From positions 1 through 5,944 of the forward strand of contig JAGHBT010000149.1 in the NCBI GenBank assembly GCA_021160845.1: DNA of 5,944 nt. Reading direction: 5' to 3'. Every line of letters starts with the position of its first letter. Position 1 is the first letter of the stretch. The DNA is from a bacterium (GTDB lineage: Bacteria > Krumholzibacteriota > Krumholzibacteriia > Krumholzibacteriales > WJIX01). The translations under genes were made by a program, and so were the position numbers. This document shows positions 1 through 5,944 of this stretch, piece by piece. Below the pieces are notes generated by a model. The model ran no database searches and had not been told where the DNA came from. It saw only the letters and a list, made by a program, of their open reading frames with translations.

Positions 1-16
1 CCGGGGTAGAATTTGA

Positions 17-940
17 GTGTTCCACTTACCTGTAATGAAAAAAGAGGTCTTAGAGCTTCTGATAACAAATCCGAAAGGGTTGTATGTGGACTGCACCGTT
101 GGAACCGGTGGGCATACGGAGGAAATTCTCAAGGCAAGCACAAATCAAAATGTTTCGATAATCGGGATGGATCGCGATGGGTTAGCTTTGGATATTGCCG
201 GAAAGAGGTTAAAAGAGTATGGGGAGAGGGTGAGATTGATTCAGGGGAATTTCCGGGATATAGAGAAATATCTTACAGGCCGGGAATACGATGGTTTTCT
301 TTTGGATTTGGGTATTTCGTCCCTACAGCTTGCGGACAGTTCCAGAGGTTTTAGCTATATGAAGGACGCGCCAATAGATATGGCGATGGGTGAGGATGGT
401 CATTCAGTTAGAAAAATGCTGGCCGGCGCCACTCAGAAAGAAATTAGCAGAATTCTAAAAGAGTACGGCGAGGAAAGAAGACACAGAATGATCGCAAAAA
501 GTATAGCCAGAATGCGCGATACGGAAGAGATTGTTCGAACGGGCCAGTTGGTTGAGGCTGTAAAAGAAGTTATTTATCCGAACAAGGTTTATGGTGCGCT
601 GTCACGGGTTTTCCAGGCCTTCAGGATATGGGCGAATGAAGAACTTGATAATTTAAGACTTTTTCTGCCGCAGGCCTTAGGGCTTTTAAACACGCGAGGT
701 AGAATCGCCATTATCTCATATCATTCTCTTGAAGACCGTATCGTAAAGAGATTTTTTGTTCAGGAAGAAAAGGATTGTATTTGTCCGCCAAGTTTTCCGG
801 TGTGTGTCTGTGATAAACACGCGGAATTAAGAATCATAACGAGGAAACCGGTTTTACCGTCGCAATTGGAAATTGAGAAAAACACAAGGGCTCGCAGCGC
901 TAAGCTGCGTGTAGCTGAAAGGATTCGAAATGATCAGTAG
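17..940 (+). CDS. rsmH: 16S rRNA (cytosine-1402-N4)-methyltransferase RsmH (MraW)
   Basis: RsmH uses S-adenosylmethionine to methylate N4 of C1402 in 16S rRNA, at the decoding centre of the small subunit. The 307-residue product has the usual family length and is recognisable throughout. The SAM-binding loop is VGTGGH (residues 28-33), followed by MDRD (51-54) and the LLDLGISS strand (96-102 region). RGFSY and the DMAMG segment follow (110-125), then FQAFRIWANEEL (199-210), SYHSLEDRIVKRFF (234-247), a Cys-rich CICPP...CVC stretch (254-265), and the C-terminal NTRARSAKLR tail (289-298). A GTG at 17 is chosen as the start because the conserved HLPV segment lies between it and the next in-frame ATG at 35, and a TGA at 14-16 blocks any longer frame. 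Upstream only a weak GGGG (3-6) could serve as a ribosome binding site. The end overlaps ftsL by 11 nt. Family assignment is secure; function is inferred from homology. Confidence 0.97.
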   Translation: MFHLPVMKKEVLELLITNPKGLYVDCTVGTGGHTEEILKASTNQNVSIIGMDRDGLALDIAGKRLKEYGERVRLIQGNFRDIEKYLTGREYDGFLLDLGISSLQLADSSRGFSYMKDAPIDMAMGEDGHSVRKMLAGATQKEISRILKEYGEERRHRMIAKSIARMRDTEEIVRTGQLVEAVKEVIYPNKVYGALSRVFQAFRIWANEELDNLRLFLPQALGLLNTRGRIAIISYHSLEDRIVKRFFVQEEKDCICPPSFPVCVCDKHAELRIITRKPVLPSQLEIEKNTRARSAKLRVAERIRNDQ

Positions 941-1352
941 GAGAAGAAATTACAGTTTGCAGGTATTAATCAACAGGGTACTCGCGGGGAAAATCAGCCA
1001 GCTAAATTTTTTAATACTTCTGGGATTTGCAGCTACTCTAGCCATGTTGTATATCGGGCTTCACGTATATTCCTACTCGCTTTCAGAAGGGATAAGCAGT
1101 CGTTCAAAGAAGTGTACATTTCTGAGGGAAAAAAAGATCTGGTTACTGGCTGATTATAACAGACTTATCGCCCCGGAAAGAATTATTCCGGAAGTAAGGA
1201 AAATGGGAATGAGGCAAGGATCGTCAATGAATATAAATGACCTGACGCTCTATAGAAAAAATCAGCTTTTTAAAAGAGGAGAAGAATATCCTACAAGAGT
1301 TTCCAGTGTGACCGAACAGAAGAGTGAGCCTTTTGGTAGCATGGAGAATTAA
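930..1352 (+). CDS. ftsL: FtsL-like bitopic cell division protein
   Basis: The 140-residue protein has a short basic cytoplasmic N-terminus (RRR at 4-6), one hydrophobic membrane segment at about 26-49, and an extracytoplasmic part. The latter contains a possible coiled coil ending in an APERIIPEVRKMGMR stretch (81-95), which resembles the 'sPe.IE..AR.lGM' signature of FtsL/DivIC proteins. FtsL normally joins FtsB and FtsQ and activates the FtsW-FtsI septal synthase. Sequence conservation is low, as is usual for this family, so the name rests on topology, this motif and position between rsmH and ftsI. About 45 hydrophilic residues follow the motif, a somewhat long tail. The ATG at 930 has AAAGGA (918-923) six bases upstream. 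The gene overlaps rsmH by 11 nt and its TAA shares one base with the ftsI ATG. DivIC/FtsB is the alternative name; the rsmH-ftsI context favours FtsL. Confidence 0.82.
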   Translation: MISRRRNYSLQVLINRVLAGKISQLNFLILLGFAATLAMLYIGLHVYSYSLSEGISSRSKKCTFLREKKIWLLADYNRLIAPERIIPEVRKMGMRQGSSMNINDLTLYRKNQLFKRGEEYPTRVSSVTEQKSEPFGSMEN

Positions 1353-3457
1353 TGGTAAGTCAATTTTCAAAAGGACGATTGAGATCGGTTGTCATATTTC
1401 TGATTGTAATAGTATCTGTTATCATACTCAGGATTGTAAAGATTCAAATAATACATCATGAAGAATATAAGAAATTAGCTGAGCAGCAATGGCATAATAA
1501 ACGCCGTATAGCGGCAAAGAGAGGTAAAATTCTCGATAGAGGCGGTAACCCTCTGGCCGTAACGTACAGTACGTATACACTTGGTGTTACTCCAAGAGAT
1601 CTACCTGAAAAGAATGAAATTGTTAACTGTATTGCCGAAGTGGCTGAGAGTACGCCCTTACAAATAAGAAAACTTATTGCCGAAGATAAAGAATATGTTC
1701 TTATAAAGAAAGGGGTTCGTCTAAACGCTCATCAGTTGGCAAAACTCCTTTTAGCGCCCGGGGTTCGCCTTGATCCGGTTCATAAGAGGTTGTTACCGCT
1801 GCAGGCTATTGATAAGCAATTTATTGGTATTGTGAATCATAAACAGGAGCCCATCGGTGGTGTGGAGGATGCATTTAATGATATTTTGAAGGGGGAAGAC
1901 GGTTGGGTTGTCGTAAGCAGAGATGCCAGGAATGGGTCCTTTATGCCCCTTGGGGCGCCACACATGGAAGCGCGCAATGGTAAGGATCTTTTTCTGACTA
2001 TCGATTCAAATATACAGACGTTAGTAGATTTTGAGTTAAAGAAAGCTGTCAGAAAATATGGAGCCGAGGGGGGGGTGATAATTGTTGCTGATCCTTCCAA
2101 CGGGGATATATTAGCTCTTTCCGAATATTTCCAGGGCAATGATAAGCAGTTATTGTATTCATCCAGTTGTTATTATGAGCCTGGCTCTACCTTTAAACTG
2201 GTAACCGACGCCTATCTTTTGAATGCCGACATGGTTGATCCATATGATGTTTTTTACGGTGAAGAAGGTAAGGCAAAGTTTGAATTTGGTGTTTTCCGTG
2301 ATGATCATCCTTATGGTTGGTTGACTTTTAGAGAATCTTTTGTCTATTCCAGTAATATCTGTACTATAAAGGCGATGGCTCATTCTGATCCCGCGGAATT
2401 TTACAGATATATCCTAAAAATGGGGTTTGGTGGTAAAACCGGGGTTGATTTTCCAGTGGAATCTGAGGGATTTTTGAGAGAGCCGGATAGCTGGTCTAAA
2501 AGATCTTTGCCCAGTATAGCCATCGGGCAGGAGATTGGAGTTACTACACTTCAAATGATTTCCGCCTATTCTGCACTTGCCAATGGGGGAGAATTGTATG
2601 TTCCGAGAATTGCTCTAAGTGTGCGTGAAGAAAATGGTAAGGTTAACGAATTTTCCCAAGTGAGAAAGAGAAGGGTTTTTTCACGGGAGGTCTCAAATAC
2701 ATTAAAGGGGTTTTGCAGGGATGTAGTTCTGGATGGAACCGGGGGTAATGCCGCTACAGAGATGACTACCGTGGGCGGGAAAACGGGAACCGCGCAGAAA
2801 GCGGGTAAAAAAGGATATTTGCGCGGTAAATATATGGCGAGTTTCATAGGATTTGCGCCGGTTGAAAACCCCCAGATCACATGTCTTGTTCTTCTTGACG
2901 AACCGGATTATCCCTACATTTACGGAGGGCTTTCAGCGGCGCCCGTTTTTAGTAATGTTATAGAGGGGATTTGTCTGACCACACATTATATATCACAAGG
3001 TTCTGAAAGGATGCTCTCGTTTGCAAAAGGTGAGGATCAAAGAATAAAAGCGCCGTGTTTTTACAGGCTAACTTCCTCTGAGGCCTATCGAGTGGCCTCG
3101 AGCTCAGGGGTTGGGATTCGTTGTTCGGATGATAAAGGGAAAGTGTATTCCCAGGTACCCAGTCCCGGGACACTTGTGGAAACAGGGGCTGAGATAACAC
3201 TGCTTTTTAGAGAGAATGACTTGAATGAAGAAAAATCACGAATACCTGATTTGAGGGGGCTGACTATACGGAAAGCTAGAAGAATATTGATAGAGTGCGG
3301 GTTCAGGAGCACAATCAGTGGTTCCGGAGTAGTAGAGAAACAGCATCCGAAGCCTGGAAATTTACTGAAAAAAGGATCGAAAGTTAAATTGTATTGTGAA
3401 ACAGGTTTTAAACTATCTGAATCCTTCATAAATAGATTGCCAAAAGGGAGAAACTGA
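1352..3457 (+). CDS. ftsI: FtsI-type division transpeptidase (class B PBP) with two PASTA repeats
   Basis: This is the septal D,D-transpeptidase (PBP3/PBP2B/SpoVD family), which crosslinks new peptidoglycan at the division site with FtsW. The 701-residue protein has a short cytoplasmic N-terminus, one membrane segment at about 12-33, and the class B PBP N-terminal module starting at RGKILDRGGNPLA (57-69). The transpeptidase domain spans about 210-540. All three active-site motifs are intact: S279-T-F-K282 within EPGSTFK, S333-S-N335, and K477-T-G-T480. Two PASTA-like repeats follow, at about 567-619 and 630-683. The second has the clearer pattern (IPDLRGLT...A...L...GF...G..V..Q.P.PG). E. coli FtsI, with 588 residues, lacks such repeats, whereas several Gram-positive and other bacterial homologues have them. 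The ATG at 1352 has GGAG (1343-1346) five bases upstream and overlaps the ftsL stop. SpoVD is the main alternative name; a vegetative division role fits the dcw context. Confidence 0.95.
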   Translation: MVSQFSKGRLRSVVIFLIVIVSVIILRIVKIQIIHHEEYKKLAEQQWHNKRRIAAKRGKILDRGGNPLAVTYSTYTLGVTPRDLPEKNEIVNCIAEVAESTPLQIRKLIAEDKEYVLIKKGVRLNAHQLAKLLLAPGVRLDPVHKRLLPLQAIDKQFIGIVNHKQEPIGGVEDAFNDILKGEDGWVVVSRDARNGSFMPLGAPHMEARNGKDLFLTIDSNIQTLVDFELKKAVRKYGAEGGVIIVADPSNGDILALSEYFQGNDKQLLYSSSCYYEPGSTFKLVTDAYLLNADMVDPYDVFYGEEGKAKFEFGVFRDDHPYGWLTFRESFVYSSNICTIKAMAHSDPAEFYRYILKMGFGGKTGVDFPVESEGFLREPDSWSKRSLPSIAIGQEIGVTTLQMISAYSALANGGELYVPRIALSVREENGKVNEFSQVRKRRVFSREVSNTLKGFCRDVVLDGTGGNAATEMTTVGGKTGTAQKAGKKGYLRGKYMASFIGFAPVENPQITCLVLLDEPDYPYIYGGLSAAPVFSNVIEGICLTTHYISQGSERMLSFAKGEDQRIKAPCFYRLTSSEAYRVASSSGVGIRCSDDKGKVYSQVPSPGTLVETGAEITLLFRENDLNEEKSRIPDLRGLTIRKARRILIECGFRSTISGSGVVEKQHPKPGNLLKKGSKVKLYCETGFKLSESFINRLPKGRN
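3445..3450 (+). promoter_or_regulatory. Ribosome binding site fixing the murE TTG start
   Basis: AGGGAG lies seven bases before the TTG at 3458, inside the last codons of ftsI. This good spacing supports the rare TTG start. No longer start is possible because the ftsI TGA occupies the preceding in-frame codon. The position inside ftsI suggests coupled translation of the two genes. Confidence 0.75.
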
Positions 3458-4942
3458 TTGCTTTTATCAGAATTACTTGAAGTAGTCGATGTGTTAAATG
3501 TTTCGGAGTTTGTCGATATTGATATTAGTGGGATTTCAACTGATTCCCGTTCTATTGAGCGGGGAAATCTGTTTATAGCTGTAAGGGGAGAGAAATATGA
3601 CGGCCATGATTATATAGATAACGCTGTAGAGTCAGGAGCGGTGGCTGTTGTTGCCGAGAGAAGGGTTGACACTGTGGCTCCCATGATTCTTGTTCGGGAA
3701 ACCTTGTCGGCTGTGGGTTATCTGGCTGGAAAATTTTATCGCAATCCAGCGTGCAAAATGTTTCTTGTAGGAATAACGGGAACAAATGGAAAAACTTCTT
3801 CAACCTTTTTGCTTAAATCAATCCTTGAAGAATCTATCGGGGTTACCGGCATTATCGGAACTGTTGGGTATGGAAGCGGGGAGAACATATTTTCTATGCA
3901 ACGTACAACTCCCGATGCTGTGGATTTGAATAGAAAATTGGCGGCGTTCAGAGATAAAGGGTGTAAAGCGGTTGTTATGGAAGTAAGCTCTCACGGGGTT
4001 GTTCAGGGAAGGATTTCAGGGATAGAATTTGATGTGGGGGTATTTACAAACATTACCAGGGATCATCTTGATTATCACAAAACATTTGAAAGTTACCTGG
4101 ATGCTAAGAGGGGATTTGTTTCGTCTCTTGTGGAGAAAGGCCGGAAGAAAGATAAAGGTAAATTGATTTACAATATGGATGACCCGATTGTCAGGAAAGT
4201 CGGTGAAGATTTTGAAGGTGCAAAACTTTCTTTCGGGGTCGCGAACAAGGCCGATATTAGCGCCCGTAATATAAAAATGGATCTTAAAAAAACCTCTTTT
4301 GAGCTTGTCGTAGAGGATAAAAGTATTGATATAGAGTTAAATCTTCTTGGGGAGTTCTCAGTTTATAATGCACTTTCAGCCGCCGCGGCGGCCCATGTTC
4401 TTGATAGTGGAATGAATGATATTAAAGCGGGATTGGATAAAGTGGAATCTGTCCCCGGGCGTTTTCAGGTTATTCCGGGCGGGAATGGTCCAACTGTTGT
4501 TGTGGATTATGCTCATACTCCGGATGCTTTGGAAAATGTTCTCGGGTTTTGCAAGAATCTTGGTCCCAGGCGTCTCATTACCGTTTTTGGCTGTGGGGGC
4601 GATCGGGATAGAGGGAAAAGGCCGATCATGGGTTCTATAGCGGCCCGGATCAGCGATTCACTGTATGTGACAACCGATAATCCGCGAACGGAGAATCCAC
4701 AACGAATAATTGATGAAATTCTGGAAGGGATTGATATGGATGAATGCGATGTGGAAGTTGTTGCTGACAGGAGGGATGCTATTCGGAAAGCGGTAATGGA
4801 TGCGGGAAAGAATGACCTTGTGTTAATAGCCGGAAAGGGACACGAGAAGGTTCAGATTATCGGGCAGGAAAGTTTTGAGTTCAGCGATGTCAGCGAAGCT
4901 GCAAGTGCGATAAAATTCAGGGAGGTTGGTTATCGAAATTGA
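3458..4942 (+). CDS. murE: UDP-MurNAc-tripeptide synthetase MurE, meso-DAP type
   Basis: MurE is the cytoplasmic ATP-dependent ligase that adds the third peptide residue to UDP-MurNAc-L-Ala-D-Glu. Its 494 residues match the family. The N-terminal UDP-binding domain contains STDSR (27-31) and GNLFIAVRG (36-44). The central ATPase domain has the P-loop GITGTNGKT (105-113, Lys112), RTTPDA (149-154), MEVSSHG (174-180), TNITRDHLDYH (197-207), and AKRGF with the expected carbamylated lysine (Lys217). The C-terminal domain has DYAHTPDA (350-357), FGCGGDRDRGKRP (377-389), DNPR (407-410) and GKGHE (459-463). DNPR is the signature associated with meso-diaminopimelate selection; lysine-adding enzymes differ there. 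Translation starts at a TTG directly after the ftsI stop, preceded by AGGGAG, and the start places the first helix (LLSELLEVV) correctly. The end overlaps murF by about 17 nt. Identity is secure; DAP specificity is inferred from the motif. Confidence 0.97.
   Translation: MLLSELLEVVDVLNVSEFVDIDISGISTDSRSIERGNLFIAVRGEKYDGHDYIDNAVESGAVAVVAERRVDTVAPMILVRETLSAVGYLAGKFYRNPACKMFLVGITGTNGKTSSTFLLKSILEESIGVTGIIGTVGYGSGENIFSMQRTTPDAVDLNRKLAAFRDKGCKAVVMEVSSHGVVQGRISGIEFDVGVFTNITRDHLDYHKTFESYLDAKRGFVSSLVEKGRKKDKGKLIYNMDDPIVRKVGEDFEGAKLSFGVANKADISARNIKMDLKKTSFELVVEDKSIDIELNLLGEFSVYNALSAAAAAHVLDSGMNDIKAGLDKVESVPGRFQVIPGGNGPTVVVDYAHTPDALENVLGFCKNLGPRRLITVFGCGGDRDRGKRPIMGSIAARISDSLYVTTDNPRTENPQRIIDEILEGIDMDECDVEVVADRRDAIRKAVMDAGKNDLVLIAGKGHEKVQIIGQESFEFSDVSEAASAIKFREVGYRN
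4920..4925 (+). promoter_or_regulatory. Strong Shine-Dalgarno sequence before murF, oddly spaced
   Basis: GGGAGG sits within the 3' end of murE and directly abuts the only conventional murF start candidate, TTG 4926-4928 (zero spacing). It is six bases from an in-frame ATC (4932) and twelve from an in-frame ATT (4938). It is the best ribosome binding site near the gene, but it does not fit the TTG, so the true start is uncertain. Confidence 0.55.
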
Positions 4943-5944
4943 GCTTGAATGGTTAGCTTATTCACTTGGATCAACTTCATATTCCGGGCAAAATCCTCTG
5001 GAAGGTTCTGTCAGAGGGGTTTCAATAGATACAAGGAATGAGTGTAGAGATAGCCTTTTCGTTGCGATTGAAGGGGAGAATGACAATGGTAACAACTATC
5101 TGGAGGAAGCGATAAGGCTTGGGGCAGGAGCTCTTCTCGTTTCGAAAGCAAACAGGGAGGGGTATAAGGGTATCTCCCGTGTGCCGATATTTGAAGTAGA
5201 TGACACAGTAGAGGCCTTGCAGAAAATAGCCTCTCTCTATAAAGATAGAATTGGCGTGAAATCAGTAGGTATCACCGGAAGCGTGGGTAAAACCGAAACG
5301 AAAGAAATGCTTGCTTCTATACTTTCTTTAAAATACAGGGTTCACGCGACTCCCGGAAATTATAATAATCAGATTGGGCTTCCTTTGACAATACTTGGGA
5401 TGGATGAAGATACAGAAATTCTCGTTACTGAAATGGGTGCGAGTCATAAAGGGGATATTGAGCTGCTCGCTGGCATAGCAAAACTGGATGTTGGGATCAT
5501 TACGAATATTGGCCCCGGCCATCTTGAATATTTCGGTTCCATAAAGGGTGTGGCGGAGGCAAAGTCGGAAATTTTAAAATCCCTTTCAGAAGAAAAGGTC
5601 GCGATTCTCCCGGCCGATGATTATTTCTTTGATTATCTCAAAGGGAAAGCAAAATCAGATGTGGTTAGTTTCGGTTTTTCCGAGGAAGCCGATTGGAATC
5701 CTGAAGAAATTGAAAAACTGTCTGGGGGAGGATACAGTTTTGTTCTGGGCGGGCAAGATATGCAAATCAACCGTTTTGGGAAATATCACATTTTAAATGT
5801 AGCGGCAGCGGCAGCGGCGGCTTCGTGTCTTGATGTGCCAATCTCTGATATTGCCGATGCCGTTTGGGGTTTCAGGGCGATTGAAAGAAGAGGAAGAATA
5901 TACAATGTGGACGGCATTTTTTTCGTTAACGATTCCTATAATTC
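4926..5944 (+). CDS. murF: UDP-MurNAc-tripeptide--D-Ala-D-Ala ligase MurF, 3' end beyond window
   Basis: MurF attaches D-Ala-D-Ala to the UDP-MurNAc-tripeptide made by MurE, the last cytoplasmic step of precursor synthesis. About 339 codons are present without a stop; the family usually has about 450 residues, so most of the C-terminal domain is missing. Numbering from TTG 4926, the N-terminal domain has SIDTR (33-37) and SLFVAIEGE (43-51). The ATPase domain has the P-loop GITGSVGKT (115-123, Lys122), GNYNNQIGLPLTIL (144-157), TEMGASHKGDI (168-178), TNIGPGHLEYFG (193-204), and AKSEIL with the expected carbamylated lysine (Lys213). The sequence ends at NDSYN, where the family's DSYNANP motif begins. 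The frame is blocked by TAA at 4911-4913, and TTG 4926 is the only ATG/GTG/TTG before the conserved N-terminal segment. Its spacing to GGGAGG is zero, so ATC 4932 or ATT 4938 are alternatives. The gene overlaps murE, consistent with coupling. Family assignment is secure; the exact start is not. Confidence 0.94.
   Translation, partial: MVIEIELEWLAYSLGSTSYSGQNPLEGSVRGVSIDTRNECRDSLFVAIEGENDNGNNYLEEAIRLGAGALLVSKANREGYKGISRVPIFEVDDTVEALQKIASLYKDRIGVKSVGITGSVGKTETKEMLASILSLKYRVHATPGNYNNQIGLPLTILGMDEDTEILVTEMGASHKGDIELLAGIAKLDVGIITNIGPGHLEYFGSIKGVAEAKSEILKSLSEEKVAILPADDYFFDYLKGKAKSDVVSFGFSEEADWNPEEIEKLSGGGYSFVLGGQDMQINRFGKYHILNVAAAAAAASCLDVPISDIADAVWGFRAIERRGRIYNVDGIFFVNDSYN

Noticed and set aside
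1..16. Possible 3' end of an upstream gene such as mraZ (stops TAG 7-9, TGA 14-16).
   Set aside because: Sixteen bases carry too little information; mraZ is expected there from typical dcw order, but nothing in the sequence identifies it.
13..354. 113-codon open frame starting at TTG 13, overlapping the rsmH 5' end.
   Set aside because: It lies in another frame of well-conserved rsmH sequence and its translation has no recognisable domain, so it is a shadow frame.
1945..1956. GCCCCTTGGGGC inverted repeat, a possible hairpin or terminator in ftsI.
   Set aside because: Arms are five bases with an almost absent loop, there is no following T run, and it lies in the middle of a conserved coding region.
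1837..3803. Several minus-strand open frames of 74-114 codons across ftsI and the start of murE.
   Set aside because: They are antisense to conserved domains, have no recognisable protein features and show no convincing ribosome binding sites.
4286..4292. Run of seven A in murE as a possible frameshift site.
   Set aside because: The frame reads AAA AAA A, which is not the X_XXY_YYZ register needed for standard -1 slippage, and nothing around it suggests recoding.
4416..4640. 74-codon + strand frame within murE.
   Set aside because: It overlaps the conserved MurE C-terminal domain in another frame and looks like a by-product of its codons.
5328..5522. 64-codon minus-strand frame within murF.
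   Set aside because: It is antisense to the conserved MurF ATPase domain and has no supporting features.
5802..5821. GCGGCA-type short tandem repeat in murF.
   Set aside because: It encodes the alanine-rich helix after the NxxN-like segment that is normal in Mur ligases (murE has a similar stretch at about 4376-4393), so codon composition explains it.

Overview
The window lies inside a division and cell wall (dcw) gene cluster. Five genes run on the + strand with almost no intergenic DNA: rsmH (16S rRNA methyltransferase), a small FtsL-like membrane protein, ftsI (division transpeptidase with two C-terminal PASTA repeats), murE (meso-diaminopimelate-type UDP-MurNAc-tripeptide ligase) and the first three quarters of murF (UDP-MurNAc-pentapeptide ligase), which is cut by the right edge. 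The order rsmH-ftsL-ftsI-murE-murF is the classic bacterial order. No promoter, terminator, RNA gene, repeat array or mobile element is visible.

Layout: 1-16 is a fragment too short to assign, probably the end of an upstream gene. 17-940 is rsmH, which overlaps ftsL (930-1352) by 11 nt. ftsL overlaps ftsI (1352-3457) by one base (TAATG). The ftsI TGA is followed directly by the murE TTG (3458-4942), with zero spacing and in the same frame. murE overlaps murF (4926 to past 5944) by about 17 nt. All five are therefore probably transcribed together and translationally coupled.

How the genes work together: MurE and MurF successively add the third residue and D-Ala-D-Ala to the UDP-MurNAc peptide in the cytoplasm. 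The finished precursor is flipped and polymerised, and FtsI crosslinks it at the septum, where FtsL normally acts as a bitopic scaffold/activator of the FtsW-FtsI synthase. RsmH modifies the ribosomal decoding site and is a customary cluster member without a direct wall role.

Organism: a peptidoglycan-making bacterium with moderate GC (mid-40s percent by eye) and, from the MurE DNPR motif, probably meso-DAP peptidoglycan. PASTA-bearing FtsI proteins occur in Bacillota and in several deep lineages including FCB-type phyla, so the phylum cannot be fixed from this sequence; an uncultured lineage is plausible. TGA ends two genes and tryptophan is encoded by TGG, so the standard bacterial code applies.

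I see no undescribed system here. The points worth a second look are translational: murF lacks a well-spaced conventional start, ftsI and murE are separated by one in-frame stop, and a dnaX-type slippery heptamer lies in frame in ftsL.
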